NCBI GenBank assembly: GCA_045637505.1
Contig: JAZTZO010000003.1
Span: 1 to 64,000 of the forward strand
From: RGIG4079 sp045637505
GTDB lineage: Bacteria > Bacteroidota > Bacteroidia > Bacteroidales > Muribaculaceae
Length of the DNA: 64,000 bases
Reading direction: 5' to 3'
Shown one piece after another: positions 16,212 through 24,401 of this stretch; the stretch's first letter is position 1, and every line of letters begins with the position of its first letter. Both the position numbers and the translations under genes were made by a program. Below the pieces are notes generated by a model. It saw nothing but the letters and a program-made list of their open reading frames with translations, was not told the origin of the DNA and ran no database searches.

Positions 16212-16903
16212 ACAACAATAGAGCATGCAATAATGGTTGTTGTTATCAAAATGTAATATGATGGAATGTGCATTGATGGGTCAAATTTAAAGCCTCCTAT
16301 AAATAGCCCCAAGAAATAGCATATTGAAAATATTGTAATAATAAGCACTACATCTAAAGTCAGCGCTTTTGCAATTTTGTGTTTTTTGAATTTAAATGAC
16401 GCCAAAAGAGAGGTGGAGAGTATAAGGAATATAAATAGATGACCACATATAGTTTCTAAAGTAATAGGTGCGTAATTGATGTTTGCAACTTGAATGGCAA
16501 GATTACGAGTGCTGGGAAACATATACATCACGGCAATGCCTAATGCAATAGAGGTTACAAGAGTTGCTTGTAGGATAAAAAAGGTGTAAATGAAATAGAA
16601 TGTAATCTTTTCATTTCCCGAAACGGGTAATGTGGTTCCTATTTTGTGGTAGTTGTGATAACTGAATATAAAAGGCGCTCCAATAATCATTCCATAAAAT
16701 GCTGCAAACCATAAATTATATGAAAGGTTTGTTGTGATCAAAGCATAAATAATGGTTACTATTGGGCATAAAAACGAAATAATTGAATATGCTAAAATTT
16801 GATATTTCGTAATTGGGGAATAAAAATCAGCAAGCATCTTTACTCGTTTCCATGAAAAACTATTGATGGTATTAGCTTTAGTTGTATTAATCGCGTTTGT
16901 CAT
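16172..16903 (-). CDS. ABC exporter membrane protein, duplicated copy A
   Basis: A 243-residue membrane protein with about six transmembrane segments, following the ATPase gene by 20 nt. It is paralogous to 15404-16123 at both ends and in the TLPVSGNEKITFYFIYTF region. It is predicted to be the membrane part of an ABC exporter of the YtrCD/ABC-2 kind. No catalytic motif is expected. Confidence 0.78.
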   Translation of the reverse strand: MTNAINTTKANTINSFSWKRVKMLADFYSPITKYQILAYSIISFLCPIVTIIYALITTNLSYNLWFAAFYGMIIGAPFIFSYHNYHKIGTTLPVSGNEKITFYFIYTFFILQATLVTSIALGIAVMYMFPSTRNLAIQVANINYAPITLETICGHLFIFLILSTSLLASFKFKKHKIAKALTLDVVLIITIFSICYFLGLFIGGFKFDPSMHIPSYYILITTTIIACSIVVYLVIDSIKHRQF

Positions 16904-16923
16904 AAGTCAAATAGATCCGTTGA

Positions 16924-17775
16924 TTATTTTAAAGCATCAATTATGTTTTGAGCAGTATCGCTCATTAATGCACTATAAAGGAGTGCGAAGTTTGTTTCGG
17001 TTTCAATTCCATCAACATTCTTTTCAATCCAGTGATATCCGTTAATGTCGCGTTCAGTATAAAGAGCATCGGGGCTGGGGGCATTGCCTACCATAAATGA
17101 AATTTTAGAGATAATCTCTTCATTACTCATTGACAATAAAAGTTCACCTCGATTAAGCATCATTACACTCTCAAATAAATTTTTTAAATCCCACACGGTG
17201 TGAGTTGAAATGATGACAGTTTGATCGTCGCGAATGCTACTTACCATTATTTTGAGAAGCTCTTTCTTTGCATTTATGTCAAGACCATTAGTTGGCTCAT
17301 CAAGTAGAATGATGTCGGTGCCAAGAGCCATTACATAAGCGAGATTGGCTTTCTTGCGAATTCCCAATGAAAGAGAAGAGAGTTCTTCGTCGCCTGTGAG
17401 GTGGAATGTTTCGAGATTTTGGCGGAATAATTCTTCGCTAAAAGTGGGGTAGAAAGGTGAATGGATTTTTGCAAAATCGTTGATGCTTTTTGCTGGGAAG
17501 GTAATATCTTCAGGCATAAAGAAAACTTTGCTCATGTCGCTTGGTTGGCGACGTGAAATGTCATTGCCATCGATTTTGCAAAAACCTTTTTGGGCAAATA
17601 ATAATCCTGCGATTACGTGCAATAGAGTGGTTTTTCCAGCACCATTTTCGCCAAGGAGTAAATGTATGCCAGTCCCTATTTGAGCGTTTTTGATATTAAG
17701 GTCAAAAACATTTTTATTGGCATTCTTGCAACCCTTCTTTTGATAACAAAAAGAGAGATTTTCAATATTAATCAT
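16924..17775 (-). CDS. ABC transporter ATPase, first GntR-linked system
   Basis: A 283-residue cytosolic ATPase with Walker A GENGAGKTT (about 42-50), Q-loop region FFMPEDITFP, a signature-like LSLGIRKKANLA (LSxG rather than LSGGQ), Walker B IILLDEPTNGLD and the switch STHTVWDL. It powers the two permeases downstream. Only 61 nt separate it from the end of the TraB/GumN gene. That gap has two direct CAACTAAACT copies but no clear TAnnTTTG, so readthrough from the traB-like gene is possible. Confidence 0.9.
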   Translation of the reverse strand: MINIENLSFCYQKKGCKNANKNVFDLNIKNAQIGTGIHLLLGENGAGKTTLLHVIAGLLFAQKGFCKIDGNDISRRQPSDMSKVFFMPEDITFPAKSINDFAKIHSPFYPTFSEELFRQNLETFHLTGDEELSSLSLGIRKKANLAYVMALGTDIILLDEPTNGLDINAKKELLKIMVSSIRDDQTVIISTHTVWDLKNLFESVMMLNRGELLLSMSNEEIISKISFMVGNAPSPDALYTERDINGYHWIEKNVDGIETETNFALLYSALMSDTAQNIIDALK

Positions 17776-17836
17776 AATAGTAAGAATAGAAAGTAAAGTT
17801 TAGTTGGTTAATCTCGTTATAGTTTAGTTGATGTTA

Positions 17837-18715
17837 TTATTTTACGGGAGTAATGGTGTAACCTGCTTGACGGAGGAGGTTAAGCACTCCATTTTCGCCA
17901 GGAAGGTGTCCTGCACCAACGCACACAAATACTGATTTTTGAGGGAGGATGGTTTTGAGTTGGTTCACCCAGTTAATGTTGCGATTAGTGAGCATTTTAG
18001 CTTCATCTTCAGGCTCTAAACCTAAATCGGGGTCAATCATTAATTGGCGAAGTTTCTCAATGTCTTGTGTTATATATGCATTATAGAGGTCGAAGCTGAA
18101 ACTTTTCATCATGTCTTCTTTACGAATGGATTCAAGTAAATCTTCGGCTTGCTTTGAGATAGGATCACCAAAAAGGACATTTATTTGGAATTCTACAGTT
18201 TCAAATCCGTTCACCTCTTTGCCTGCTTGAGCGCCTATTGCTTTCACATGCGTGTCGAGTTGTTGCATAGGATTGAAATTAGGAATAATTTGCATGTTTA
18301 TCAAAATTGCAAGTTGTTGGCTCACTAATGCAGGAATCATAGGTTCGAGCATGTTTAATGCTGCTTGACCACCTGAATATTTTTTCAAAACATTGTCAAT
18401 AGAGTCGAATTGCTCTTTGGTGAATACTTTTGAAAGAGTGCTGTCGGTGGGAGCCATTGCAGCCATCATCATCTTTTGTTGTGTTTGAGGAGAGTTCATC
18501 TCGCTTTGATCAATCTCGCCATAAACAGCATCAACGCTATTTATTGCCGAATTGAAACTTTCAAGTGAGTCAAGAATTGAGATAGGAGCGAGGTGGTGAG
18601 TTCCCATTACATATGAATCTCCTTTACATCCGTTTCCACTCACTTTGTAAAGAATTTGTGAATTGCTACTAATTGCAGCAAAAAGCACAACCATTGATAA
18701 AATTAATTTTTTCAT
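17837..18715 (-). CDS. TraB/GumN-family protein, exported
   Basis: A 292-residue protein with a signal peptide (cleavage near residue 20, SNSQ) and the TraB/GumN (EreA/ChaN-like) domain: the GTHH motif (residues 39-42), VDAVYGEID near residue 65, and the C-terminal CVGAGHLPGENGVLNLLRQAGY block. Family members are suspected metal-dependent hydrolases or proteases acting in the periplasm, but most have no proven substrate. A promoter overlapping a perfect palindrome lies upstream. Confidence 0.82.
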   Translation of the reverse strand: MKKLILSMVVLFAAISSNSQILYKVSGNGCKGDSYVMGTHHLAPISILDSLESFNSAINSVDAVYGEIDQSEMNSPQTQQKMMMAAMAPTDSTLSKVFTKEQFDSIDNVLKKYSGGQAALNMLEPMIPALVSQQLAILINMQIIPNFNPMQQLDTHVKAIGAQAGKEVNGFETVEFQINVLFGDPISKQAEDLLESIRKEDMMKSFSFDLYNAYITQDIEKLRQLMIDPDLGLEPEDEAKMLTNRNINWVNQLKTILPQKSVFVCVGAGHLPGENGVLNLLRQAGYTITPVK

Positions 18716-18785
18716 TGTTGGTTAAATTTAAAAATATTAATATGTAAATTATAAATTGTAAAGAGCAATTTCTTTATCTTGTTTT

Positions 18786-18842
18786 AGTGTTGTAGTCATC
18801 TACAACACTGCAAAGGTGCATGAAATTTTAATAACTTCCAAA
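18786..18842 (-). promoter_or_regulatory. Promoter with a perfect palindrome over the start, upstream of the TraB/GumN gene
   Basis: On the minus strand TTTG (plus 18839-18842) and CACCTTTG (plus 18811-18818; one mismatch to TAnnTTTG) are 20 nt apart. Immediately downstream, covering the expected start, is AGTGTTGTAG-TCAT-CTACAACACT (18786-18809), a perfect 10-bp inverted repeat with no T-run. It is placed like an operator or a 5' stabilising hairpin rather than a terminator. Confidence 0.6.
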
Positions 18843-18951
18843 TTTTTCAGCAAAAAAAGCACAAAAAGATAATTTTTTTGTGCGAGATGAGAAATGTGAG
18901 TTTTAAGGTGGAAATATGTAGGTGGGGGGTAGGTTGGTGATAATTAGTGGG

Positions 18952-19224
18952 TTAAGGGTTGAAAATGTCGGGATTGAAAAATGAAATCACATCGCGAGCG
19001 TTGTCGAGAGCAATGCGTGCGGGGCTTTGAGGATTAATGGCCACGGTATGCTCATAGTCGGTAATGGCTTGCGAACGGTTGCCAAGACGCCAATGAAGTT
19101 TGCCTCGTTGAAAATATAATAGGTCGTTGTTGGCATCGGCTTCAATCGCATTATTTAGCGATATTATGGCCTCTTCAAGCCTATTTTGGTTAATTAACTC
19201 TTCAATTTTTTGAAAAACGCTCAT
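18952..19224 (-). CDS. Small TPR protein
   Basis: A 90-residue cytosolic protein made of about two tetratricopeptide repeats: RLEEAIISLNNAIEADANND and the following LYFQRGKLHWRLGNRSQA, then AITDYEHTVAINPQSP. It has no signal peptide or catalytic domain. It is transcribed from a promoter that overlaps that of the divergent MINPP gene. It is most likely a small protein-interaction module. Confidence 0.8.
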   Translation of the reverse strand: MSVFQKIEELINQNRLEEAIISLNNAIEADANNDLLYFQRGKLHWRLGNRSQAITDYEHTVAINPQSPARIALDNARDVISFFNPDIFNP

Positions 19225-19231
19225 ATTTTAG

Positions 19232-19239
19232 TACTTTTG
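19232..19239 (+). promoter_or_regulatory. -7 element of the MINPP gene, overlapping a divergent promoter
   Basis: TACTTTTG matches TAnnTTTG 27 nt before the MINPP ATG at 19267. It lies inside the leader predicted for the divergent TPR gene, and the two -7 elements are only 4 nt apart. Confidence 0.6.
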
Positions 19240-19243
19240 ACTT

Positions 19244-19251
19244 CAAATATA
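19244..19251 (-). promoter_or_regulatory. -7 element of the TPR gene, overlapping a divergent promoter
   Basis: CAAATATA on the plus strand reads TATATTTG on the minus strand, a perfect match, 19 nt before the TPR gene start. The predicted starts cross, so the two polymerases cannot bind independently. Confidence 0.6.
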
Positions 19252-19266
19252 AAACAAATTATTGAT

Positions 19267-20535
19267 ATGCGAAGTCTTTTCAGTATTTCTTTATCGTTAT
19301 TAATTGCAATAACCTCGTTTGCAGCCGATCCTACGGCTACAAAATTCTCGGCATCGGATTGTCAGGGAAGTTTAAAACCATATACAGCACCTACAAAGGA
19401 ATATGCCTATCCCGACACGCTTGCACCTGTGTTTATCAACCATGTAGGGCGACATGGAAGCCGTTTCCCAGCATCGGCAACTCATTGCAAACAGTTGCTT
19501 GAGGCATTGGAGTCGGCCAAAACACAAGGAACAATAACAGCTCGAGGCAAAGAACTATTGGCGTTGGTTCAATCGGTTATGGAGGTGGTCAATGGTCAGT
19601 GGGGCGCGCTTGATGACCTTGGAGTGTCCGAGCAACGAGGCATTGCAGCACGCATGTATAGCCGTTATCCCTCTCTATTTAAAGAAAAACGAGTAGAGGC
19701 AATTTCTTCATACTCTCCACGCTGCGTGATGAGTATGTTCTCGTTTACACACCAACTCACTCGCATGAACAATACTATTGAATTGTCAACTGCATCGGGT
19801 CGTGGTAAGTCATTATTGATGCGTCCATTTGATGTGGAGATGTCATATAAAGATTTTATTGAATTGGGTACATGGAAAGAGCCATATCAACAACATGTGG
19901 ACCGTGTGGTGCCCACATCGGCACTTGAGCGTGTGCTTGGTAAAGATTATAACTATGGCGAAACCAATCCCAAGGACTTGGCAATCGTGGAATATTATGT
20001 TATAGCAGGCATGAGTGCTATGGAGATGGAGTGTGATGCTTCGCGTTATTTCACCAATGAGGAGTATAATGCATTGTGGTCGTGCTTCAACTTGCGTCAA
20101 TATTTGCAACGCACATCTTCTACATTGTCGTCGGTTCCTGCCGATATAGCATCTCCATTGCTTTGTGATATAATAGAATCGACCGACTCGGTTGTGGCGC
20201 GTAAAGGAAACTCTATCGTAGGAGCAAAATTGCGTTTTGGCCATGCCGAAACTCTTATGCCTCTTCTTTCTTTGATGCGATTGAAAGGGTGCTATTATAA
20301 AACCAACTATTTTGACACAGTTGCCAAGAATTGGCAAGACTTTAATGTTGTGCCTATGTCGGCCAATATTCAATTTATATTGTTTAAAACAAAAGGTGGA
20401 AACTTCTACCTACGCATCGATCGCAACGAAGAACCTATAGCATTTATCCCCAATAGCACCGAAATATATGTGCCATGGGAAAAAGCTCGTCAATACTTAA
20501 GCAACTGCGTACCGTTGTATTATCAAACTTGGTAA
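19267..20535 (+). CDS. MINPP-type histidine phosphatase (phytase), exported
   Basis: A 422-residue clade-2 histidine phosphatase with a signal peptide (cleavage near residue 20, TSFAADP). It has the active-site motif RHGSRFP (62-68) and a proton-donor motif HAET (about residue 326), the variant typical of multiple inositol polyphosphate phosphatases rather than the HD of classical acid phosphatases. Length agrees with the Bacteroides MINPP enzymes (about 425). It should dephosphorylate phytate in the periplasm or on vesicles. I chose the ATG at 19267 because it begins the signal peptide; an ATG at 19210 would precede the promoter. Confidence 0.88.
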   Translation: MRSLFSISLSLLIAITSFAADPTATKFSASDCQGSLKPYTAPTKEYAYPDTLAPVFINHVGRHGSRFPASATHCKQLLEALESAKTQGTITARGKELLALVQSVMEVVNGQWGALDDLGVSEQRGIAARMYSRYPSLFKEKRVEAISSYSPRCVMSMFSFTHQLTRMNNTIELSTASGRGKSLLMRPFDVEMSYKDFIELGTWKEPYQQHVDRVVPTSALERVLGKDYNYGETNPKDLAIVEYYVIAGMSAMEMECDASRYFTNEEYNALWSCFNLRQYLQRTSSTLSSVPADIASPLLCDIIESTDSVVARKGNSIVGAKLRFGHAETLMPLLSLMRLKGCYYKTNYFDTVAKNWQDFNVVPMSANIQFILFKTKGGNFYLRIDRNEEPIAFIPNSTEIYVPWEKARQYLSNCVPLYYQTW

Positions 20536-20557
20536 CAAGTATAGCCAAATAACAGCA

Positions 20558-20607
20558 GAGGCTGCGCCGAAATGATTTTATTCATTGGCACAGCCTCGTT
20601 TGTTTTT
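20558..20607 (+). terminator. Terminator after the MINPP gene
   Basis: An 11-bp stem with one mismatch (GAGGCTGCGCC with GGCACAGCCTC, 18-nt loop) is followed by a T-rich stretch. It may also serve the convergent lipoprotein gene weakly. Confidence 0.7.
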
Positions 20608-20638
20608 ATTGAGAAGTGTTTGGGCTAATCCCTGTTAT

Positions 20639-21466
20639 CTATTTTTTTCTTACAGCAATCCAGTTTGTTTGGTGATTGTTTTGACGAATTGTATCAATCT
20701 TATGGTCGGTATTGATGTCGTAGGTGTAATGTGAATCGCGATACCAACCATCGCTCCATCCTCCCATGTCTAAATATAGAGCATGTTTTATTTTAATTGA
20801 TTTATCCAATCCACGGACAGGATTATTTAATGCCATTTTCATTGCATCGTGATATTGCAAATTGCGCACTTCAACAATTGCTAAATCACCTGAAGTGAGC
20901 TCACATAAGAAGCGATAAGGTTGTATGCCACCTTTGCCATCTGAATAAGCCGCTTTTGGTTGAATCTTTCCATTATAGATGGCGAGATTTTGTTGGAAAT
21001 AATATCCATTGGTGCGTTGAGCATCTATAAAATGAATGTTGTTTTTCCCCTTGAAGAAATAGTGCTTGCTGCCATTGATGTAGGCAAATCCTCCGGTCAT
21101 TGAAATTGGGCATTTATAGCCTTTTTTATATACACCTTTTGTTACATAATCGTTTGCTACAAGGATGGGGTCAAATTTATCGTATTTTTGATAATCCTTG
21201 TTTGTAAATGCTGCCGCTACACAAAGAATGATATTTGATTCGGTAGGCATTGCTGAATCAATAAATTCTACTCGGCATTCCTTAGGGAAAATAAAGGTGC
21301 GAATAGTATCGGAAGTTGTTGTATCTAATGTTAGATACTTTTCGATAACTGGTTCTGGTTTATCTGTTGTTTGAGAACTGTCGGTTTCTGTTTTATTTCC
21401 ACCACATGCAGTTAATGCAACAACAAACAACATTAGCATTGGAATAAAAAATGATTTAATCTTCAT
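20639..21466 (-). CDS. Uncharacterised lipoprotein
   Basis: A 275-residue protein with an SPII signal ending LTACGG (Cys at about residue 21) and a Thr-rich linker. The folded part has GGFAYINGSKHYFF, NGYYFQQNLAIYNGKI and, near the end, LYLDMGGWSDGWYRD. The order GGF, NGK, LDMGG loosely resembles phosphodiester glycosidase (NAGPA-like, DUF2233) domains, where a GGF and a LDGGGS block form the active site; this is a weak inference. It stands alone with about 100 nt on each side. Confidence 0.6.
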   Translation of the reverse strand: MKIKSFFIPMLMLFVVALTACGGNKTETDSSQTTDKPEPVIEKYLTLDTTTSDTIRTFIFPKECRVEFIDSAMPTESNIILCVAAAFTNKDYQKYDKFDPILVANDYVTKGVYKKGYKCPISMTGGFAYINGSKHYFFKGKNNIHFIDAQRTNGYYFQQNLAIYNGKIQPKAAYSDGKGGIQPYRFLCELTSGDLAIVEVRNLQYHDAMKMALNNPVRGLDKSIKIKHALYLDMGGWSDGWYRDSHYTYDINTDHKIDTIRQNNHQTNWIAVRKK

Positions 21467-21569
21467 AATCTATAATCTATAAGTTTTAAAAAGTTAGTTG
21501 ATGATATTTTTAGTTTGTTTTTGGGGTGGAGGGTGTGTCGGTGTTTTTGACACGCCCTCTCTCTCGGTC

Positions 21570-22277
21570 TTATTTGTTAAAATACAAATATTGGACAAAA
21601 TCGAATGGTAAAATCACATTTTTAAGATTATAGGCATCTCGGAATAGAGGTGCCATATCTTCTACCTTAAATTTTGCCTTCCCACATCCGATGCGTGTGA
21701 CATAAAATGTCAACTCGGGATGCTTTTTTGCGAACTCGATAAATCGGTCCACAAATGGTTTGATTTCTTCGGCTGGGCCATGCATTGTGGGGATTCCGTA
21801 TGACTGGCCTTGGAGTCCCTCGCCTTGTCCCATAATTGCGCCAAATTTGCGCTTTGCTGTTAGGGCAGCACCTCCGGTGTGAATGCCGTTTAGGTCGCTA
21901 CCAAAAACGAAAATTTCGTTTCCTCCGAGTTTTGTAATTTTCTCGGGTGTGTACTGTCTTCCCATATGACTTACTGTTTTTGCGTAATTTCTTCTAAAAA
22001 TGTGAAAAGTTTTGTTGATTAATGAATTAGGAATTCGAAACCATCGGTTGTAGTCTGATGCGTAAAATCCACTGCAACAACCCCAGCGATAAATTCGAAG
22101 TGGTGCGTAAACTCTGATTATTTCATCTATCACTTCCTTATATATTCCTGTTTTGCGATACGCCCATAACGCATATGCCATTACTAAATAAGAATACATT
22201 GTTTTAATTGGTTCGATGAAATTTTCTTTAAAATTAAGATACTCTTTAATTCGAAGTTTAATTGAATTTTTTATCAT
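21570..22277 (-). CDS. Macro-like (A1S_2505-type) protein with an N-terminal extension
   Basis: A 235-residue protein. Residues ~117-235 match a family seen in phages and accessory regions: GGNEIFVFGSDLNGIHTGGAA, KFGAIMGQGEGLQGQSYGIPT, a VTRIGCGKAKF block and DMAPLFRDA. The layout is like that of macro domains that bind ADP-ribose or related nucleotides. The first ~105 residues are unusual: Tyr/Arg-rich with a Trp-rich patch (YRWGCCSGFYASDYNRWF) and no recognised domain. The domain could also start at an internal Met near residue 105. The 31-bp element at 22401 lies upstream. Confidence 0.65.
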   Translation of the reverse strand: MIKNSIKLRIKEYLNFKENFIEPIKTMYSYLVMAYALWAYRKTGIYKEVIDEIIRVYAPLRIYRWGCCSGFYASDYNRWFRIPNSLINKTFHIFRRNYAKTVSHMGRQYTPEKITKLGGNEIFVFGSDLNGIHTGGAALTAKRKFGAIMGQGEGLQGQSYGIPTMHGPAEEIKPFVDRFIEFAKKHPELTFYVTRIGCGKAKFKVEDMAPLFRDAYNLKNVILPFDFVQYLYFNK

Positions 22278-22400
22278 AATTTTGTCTGTTTTTGTTTTTT
22301 CTTTTCAATGTGCGATGGTGTTGTTGGTGAGGAACCGAAGAGTATCGGAATTCGGTCCTGCTTAGTGTCCTTTGAAAGGACTTAATTGATCAATTCATGA

Positions 22401-22431
22401 TATAATACCGAATTTGAGCAAAAGGTAAATG
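22401..22431. repeat. 31-bp element, copy 1
   Basis: TATAATACCGA, four variable bases, then GAGCAAAAGGTAAATG. The same element with only the central bases changed is at 24542-24572. Read on the minus strand it contains TACCTTTTG, close to a -7 element but with one extra T. It precedes the macro-like gene by 123 nt. The rest of the 229-nt gap holds a small hairpin (GTCCTTT with AAAGGAC near 22370) and nothing else I can name. Confidence 0.7.
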
Positions 22432-22506
22432 GTGTAATCTTTAATTTTTGCCTATTCGGTGGATTGTGTGTCAGAGAGGGGAGCTTTTGGCTCATAGAAA
22501 GCCGAA

Positions 22507-23043
22507 TTAAATTCGACCTTCTACATATGCTTTAATTAATGATGCGTGACTCAATGGTTTTGATGCATCTTCAACATCTTCATTGGTGTCATAATCTAAA
22601 AGAATCACAGTCCTTTCTTGAGAGGCTTTACTAATTACACTCACTATTGTTGCGCATTTATTCTCCAACATCCATTTATATGTGGGAATATAAATCTGTT
22701 TGCGAGCTTCAATGTAGTCGAGAAGCTCTTTGCTGTTTAACCCTTTTTGGTGGCCAAGACACTTCCCATTTGATCTTGTAGATCTTTTTAGACTTTTCAT
22801 TGTGTCATTGCGAAAACAATCACAATCAACACCTTTTTTTGCGAAAACTTTCAACCCTTGCCAAACTCCTTCAACACTCTTTGCGGTGGCGTAATTTGTA
22901 AAAGGAATGGGAATTCCGCCGTGAGGATAAAATGGAGATAATTTTTGCATCGCCCCCTTCGATGTTACATCAAAAATTAAAGCACCAGGAAACTCTTTTA
23001 AAAGATTCTCTCTTTTACAGCTTTTGTGTTTTACTACAATCAT
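22507..23043 (-). CDS. Uncharacterised soluble protein, 178 residues
   Basis: The frame has a strong promoter (23084-23115). The protein begins MIVVKHKSCKRENLL and contains HGGIPIPFT, a conserved-looking SVEGVWQGLKVF stretch, a cluster of cysteines (GVDCDCF) and KCLGHQKGL, then a C-terminal alpha/beta segment ending in VILLDYDTN. The VEGxWQGLKVF pattern is typical of a DUF family found in accessory regions; I am not certain of the number. There is no signal peptide. Function unknown. Confidence 0.65.
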   Translation of the reverse strand: MIVVKHKSCKRENLLKEFPGALIFDVTSKGAMQKLSPFYPHGGIPIPFTNYATAKSVEGVWQGLKVFAKKGVDCDCFRNDTMKSLKRSTRSNGKCLGHQKGLNSKELLDYIEARKQIYIPTYKWMLENKCATIVSVISKASQERTVILLDYDTNEDVEDASKPLSHASLIKAYVEGRI

Positions 23044-23083
23044 AAATCAAAATTTTAAATGTTCGCTTTGTGTTTTTGTAACG

Positions 23084-23115
23084 CAAAGATAATGCCAAAT
23101 TTTTAAACCTGCAAA
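23084..23115 (-). promoter_or_regulatory. Promoter of the 22507-23043 gene
   Basis: On the minus strand TTTG (plus CAAA at 23112-23115) and TATCTTTG (plus CAAAGATA at 23084-23091) are 20 nt apart, an ideal arrangement. Confidence 0.75.
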
Positions 23116-23200
23116 TTTATGCGTAAAATTGACGCAAATATGTGTTTTTTATTGAAATTAGAGGGAAAGGAGTTAAAAAACAAGACAATCTTCATCTGTT

Positions 23201-23758
23201 TTAGGGGAGTTGGCTCGAAGTGTCGGAGGGATTATTACTTATTTTTGACACGGCTTTTTTATAAATTTTCTTGAGCTTTTTAGTGGCAAAAATATTAATG
23301 CCCAAGACTCCTAAAAATCCAACTATAAAGATTATGACATTCACAATATAGTAGTTAGTCCAGTCACCTCGGCAATTAGGTAATTCAAGGTTTACTGGAA
23401 TCATTTTGCCAAGGTTCATCAACTCGTTTTGGCAAAGGTTGAAAGCATAATCAGTATTGAGAGTGTAGTGTTGGTACATCTCTACATAGCCATATGTAAA
23501 TAATGCTACATACATCAAGGTACACAATGTTATGATAACGCTCTTTGCCGAGACTTTATTAATAACATTCTTGATGGCGTAGTATAGAATGGGGAGCGTA
23601 GATAATACTAATATCGCTCCTTGGAAATACAAATTGAAATAAACCGAAATTTCATAATAGGTTAGTCCTGTCACCTTCGCCAAAGTGGCAAGGAATACCA
23701 TACATGCTCCAAAAATACATCCAAATATTGCATATAGTATGTTGAGTAATATTTCCAT
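23201..23758 (-). CDS. Hypothetical membrane protein, 185 residues
   Basis: Four hydrophobic segments are visible (about residues 3-30, 45-65, 75-95 and 135-157), with a ~40-residue loop between the last two that contains two Cys and a Trp, followed by a basic tail (KKLKKIYKKAVSK). The pattern is that of a small inner-membrane protein with an external loop. I recognise no family. It has its own -7 element at 23839-23846. Confidence 0.6.
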   Translation of the reverse strand: MEILLNILYAIFGCIFGACMVFLATLAKVTGLTYYEISVYFNLYFQGAILVLSTLPILYYAIKNVINKVSAKSVIITLCTLMYVALFTYGYVEMYQHYTLNTDYAFNLCQNELMNLGKMIPVNLELPNCRGDWTNYYIVNVIIFIVGFLGVLGINIFATKKLKKIYKKAVSKISNNPSDTSSQLP

Positions 23759-23838
23759 TGTTTAGGTCTATAATTTTATGATGATGAAACAATCTTGTCG
23801 TTATTTACACAAAAAGTTGAGAAACTCGTTTTGTGCGA

Positions 23839-23846
23839 CAAATATA
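23839..23846 (-). promoter_or_regulatory. -7 promoter element for the membrane-protein gene
   Basis: CAAATATA on the plus strand is TATATTTG on the minus strand. Just downstream of it lies an inverted repeat, CACAAAA with TTTTGTG around 23808-23836, that may be an operator. Confidence 0.5.
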
Positions 23847-23871
23847 TATAATTTAGAGTAGATGATAAAGT

Positions 23872-23884
23872 AGGGGCTTTGCCC
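23872..23884 (-). terminator. Short GC hairpin after the 23911 gene
   Basis: GGGGC-TTT-GCCCC is a perfect 5-bp stem with a 3-nt loop 27 nt after the stop of the minus-strand gene. The T-run that follows is weak, so terminator function is tentative. Confidence 0.45.
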
Positions 23885-23910
23885 CAACTCTTTAAGTTAA
23901 TGTATCTTCA

Positions 23911-24336
23911 TTATTGGCGCGATGCTTTCTTGATGTACATGTATTTGGGATATTTTCCAAGAACGAACAGTGTTACCGGGCAAAGCCATATGTTTCGGTT
24001 AAAGCCCGGGAGATTTTCAACCGTGTAGGTTGCGCCCCCAGTTAGCGAATGTTCCATTCGGGTGAGTTTTGCATACCCTTCGTGCTCCTCCTCTTTTGAG
24101 GTGGGGATTACATTGATGTATGAAAATTGTCCATCTTCTGATAAAAATTCGCATAATGCGTCGGCTCCTGCAACCATCAACAGATTATCGTGGTCAAATG
24201 GCCAATTGGGGAAGTCAACATACCATTTGCGATCTACTTCTTTGTTGAACTGTATTGTGTATTCTCTTTTTTTGCCAAATACACTGTTTGCCATTACTTT
24301 TGCGCCCATCACGATGTCATTAACTGAATAATTCAT
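23911..24336 (-). CDS. Uncharacterised soluble protein, 141 residues
   Basis: It begins MNYSVNDIVMGAKVMANSVFG, with KKREYTIQF and RKWYVDFPNWPFDHDNLLMVAGADALCEFLS in the middle. The combination WYVDxPxWPxxxxxLxMVAGAD looks like a conserved family core, but I cannot name it with certainty (possibly a DUF of about 100 residues). No signal peptide or membrane segment. It sits in the accessory stretch behind the second copy of the 31-bp element (206 nt upstream). Confidence 0.6.
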   Translation of the reverse strand: MNYSVNDIVMGAKVMANSVFGKKREYTIQFNKEVDRKWYVDFPNWPFDHDNLLMVAGADALCEFLSEDGQFSYINVIPTSKEEEHEGYAKLTRMEHSLTGGATYTVENLPGFNRNIWLCPVTLFVLGKYPKYMYIKKASRQ

Positions 24337-24401
24337 AATTTGTAAAGTTTAAATGATTAATAAAAAAAGTTTTTGTCACGATGTAAATATTACACAAAGA
24401 G

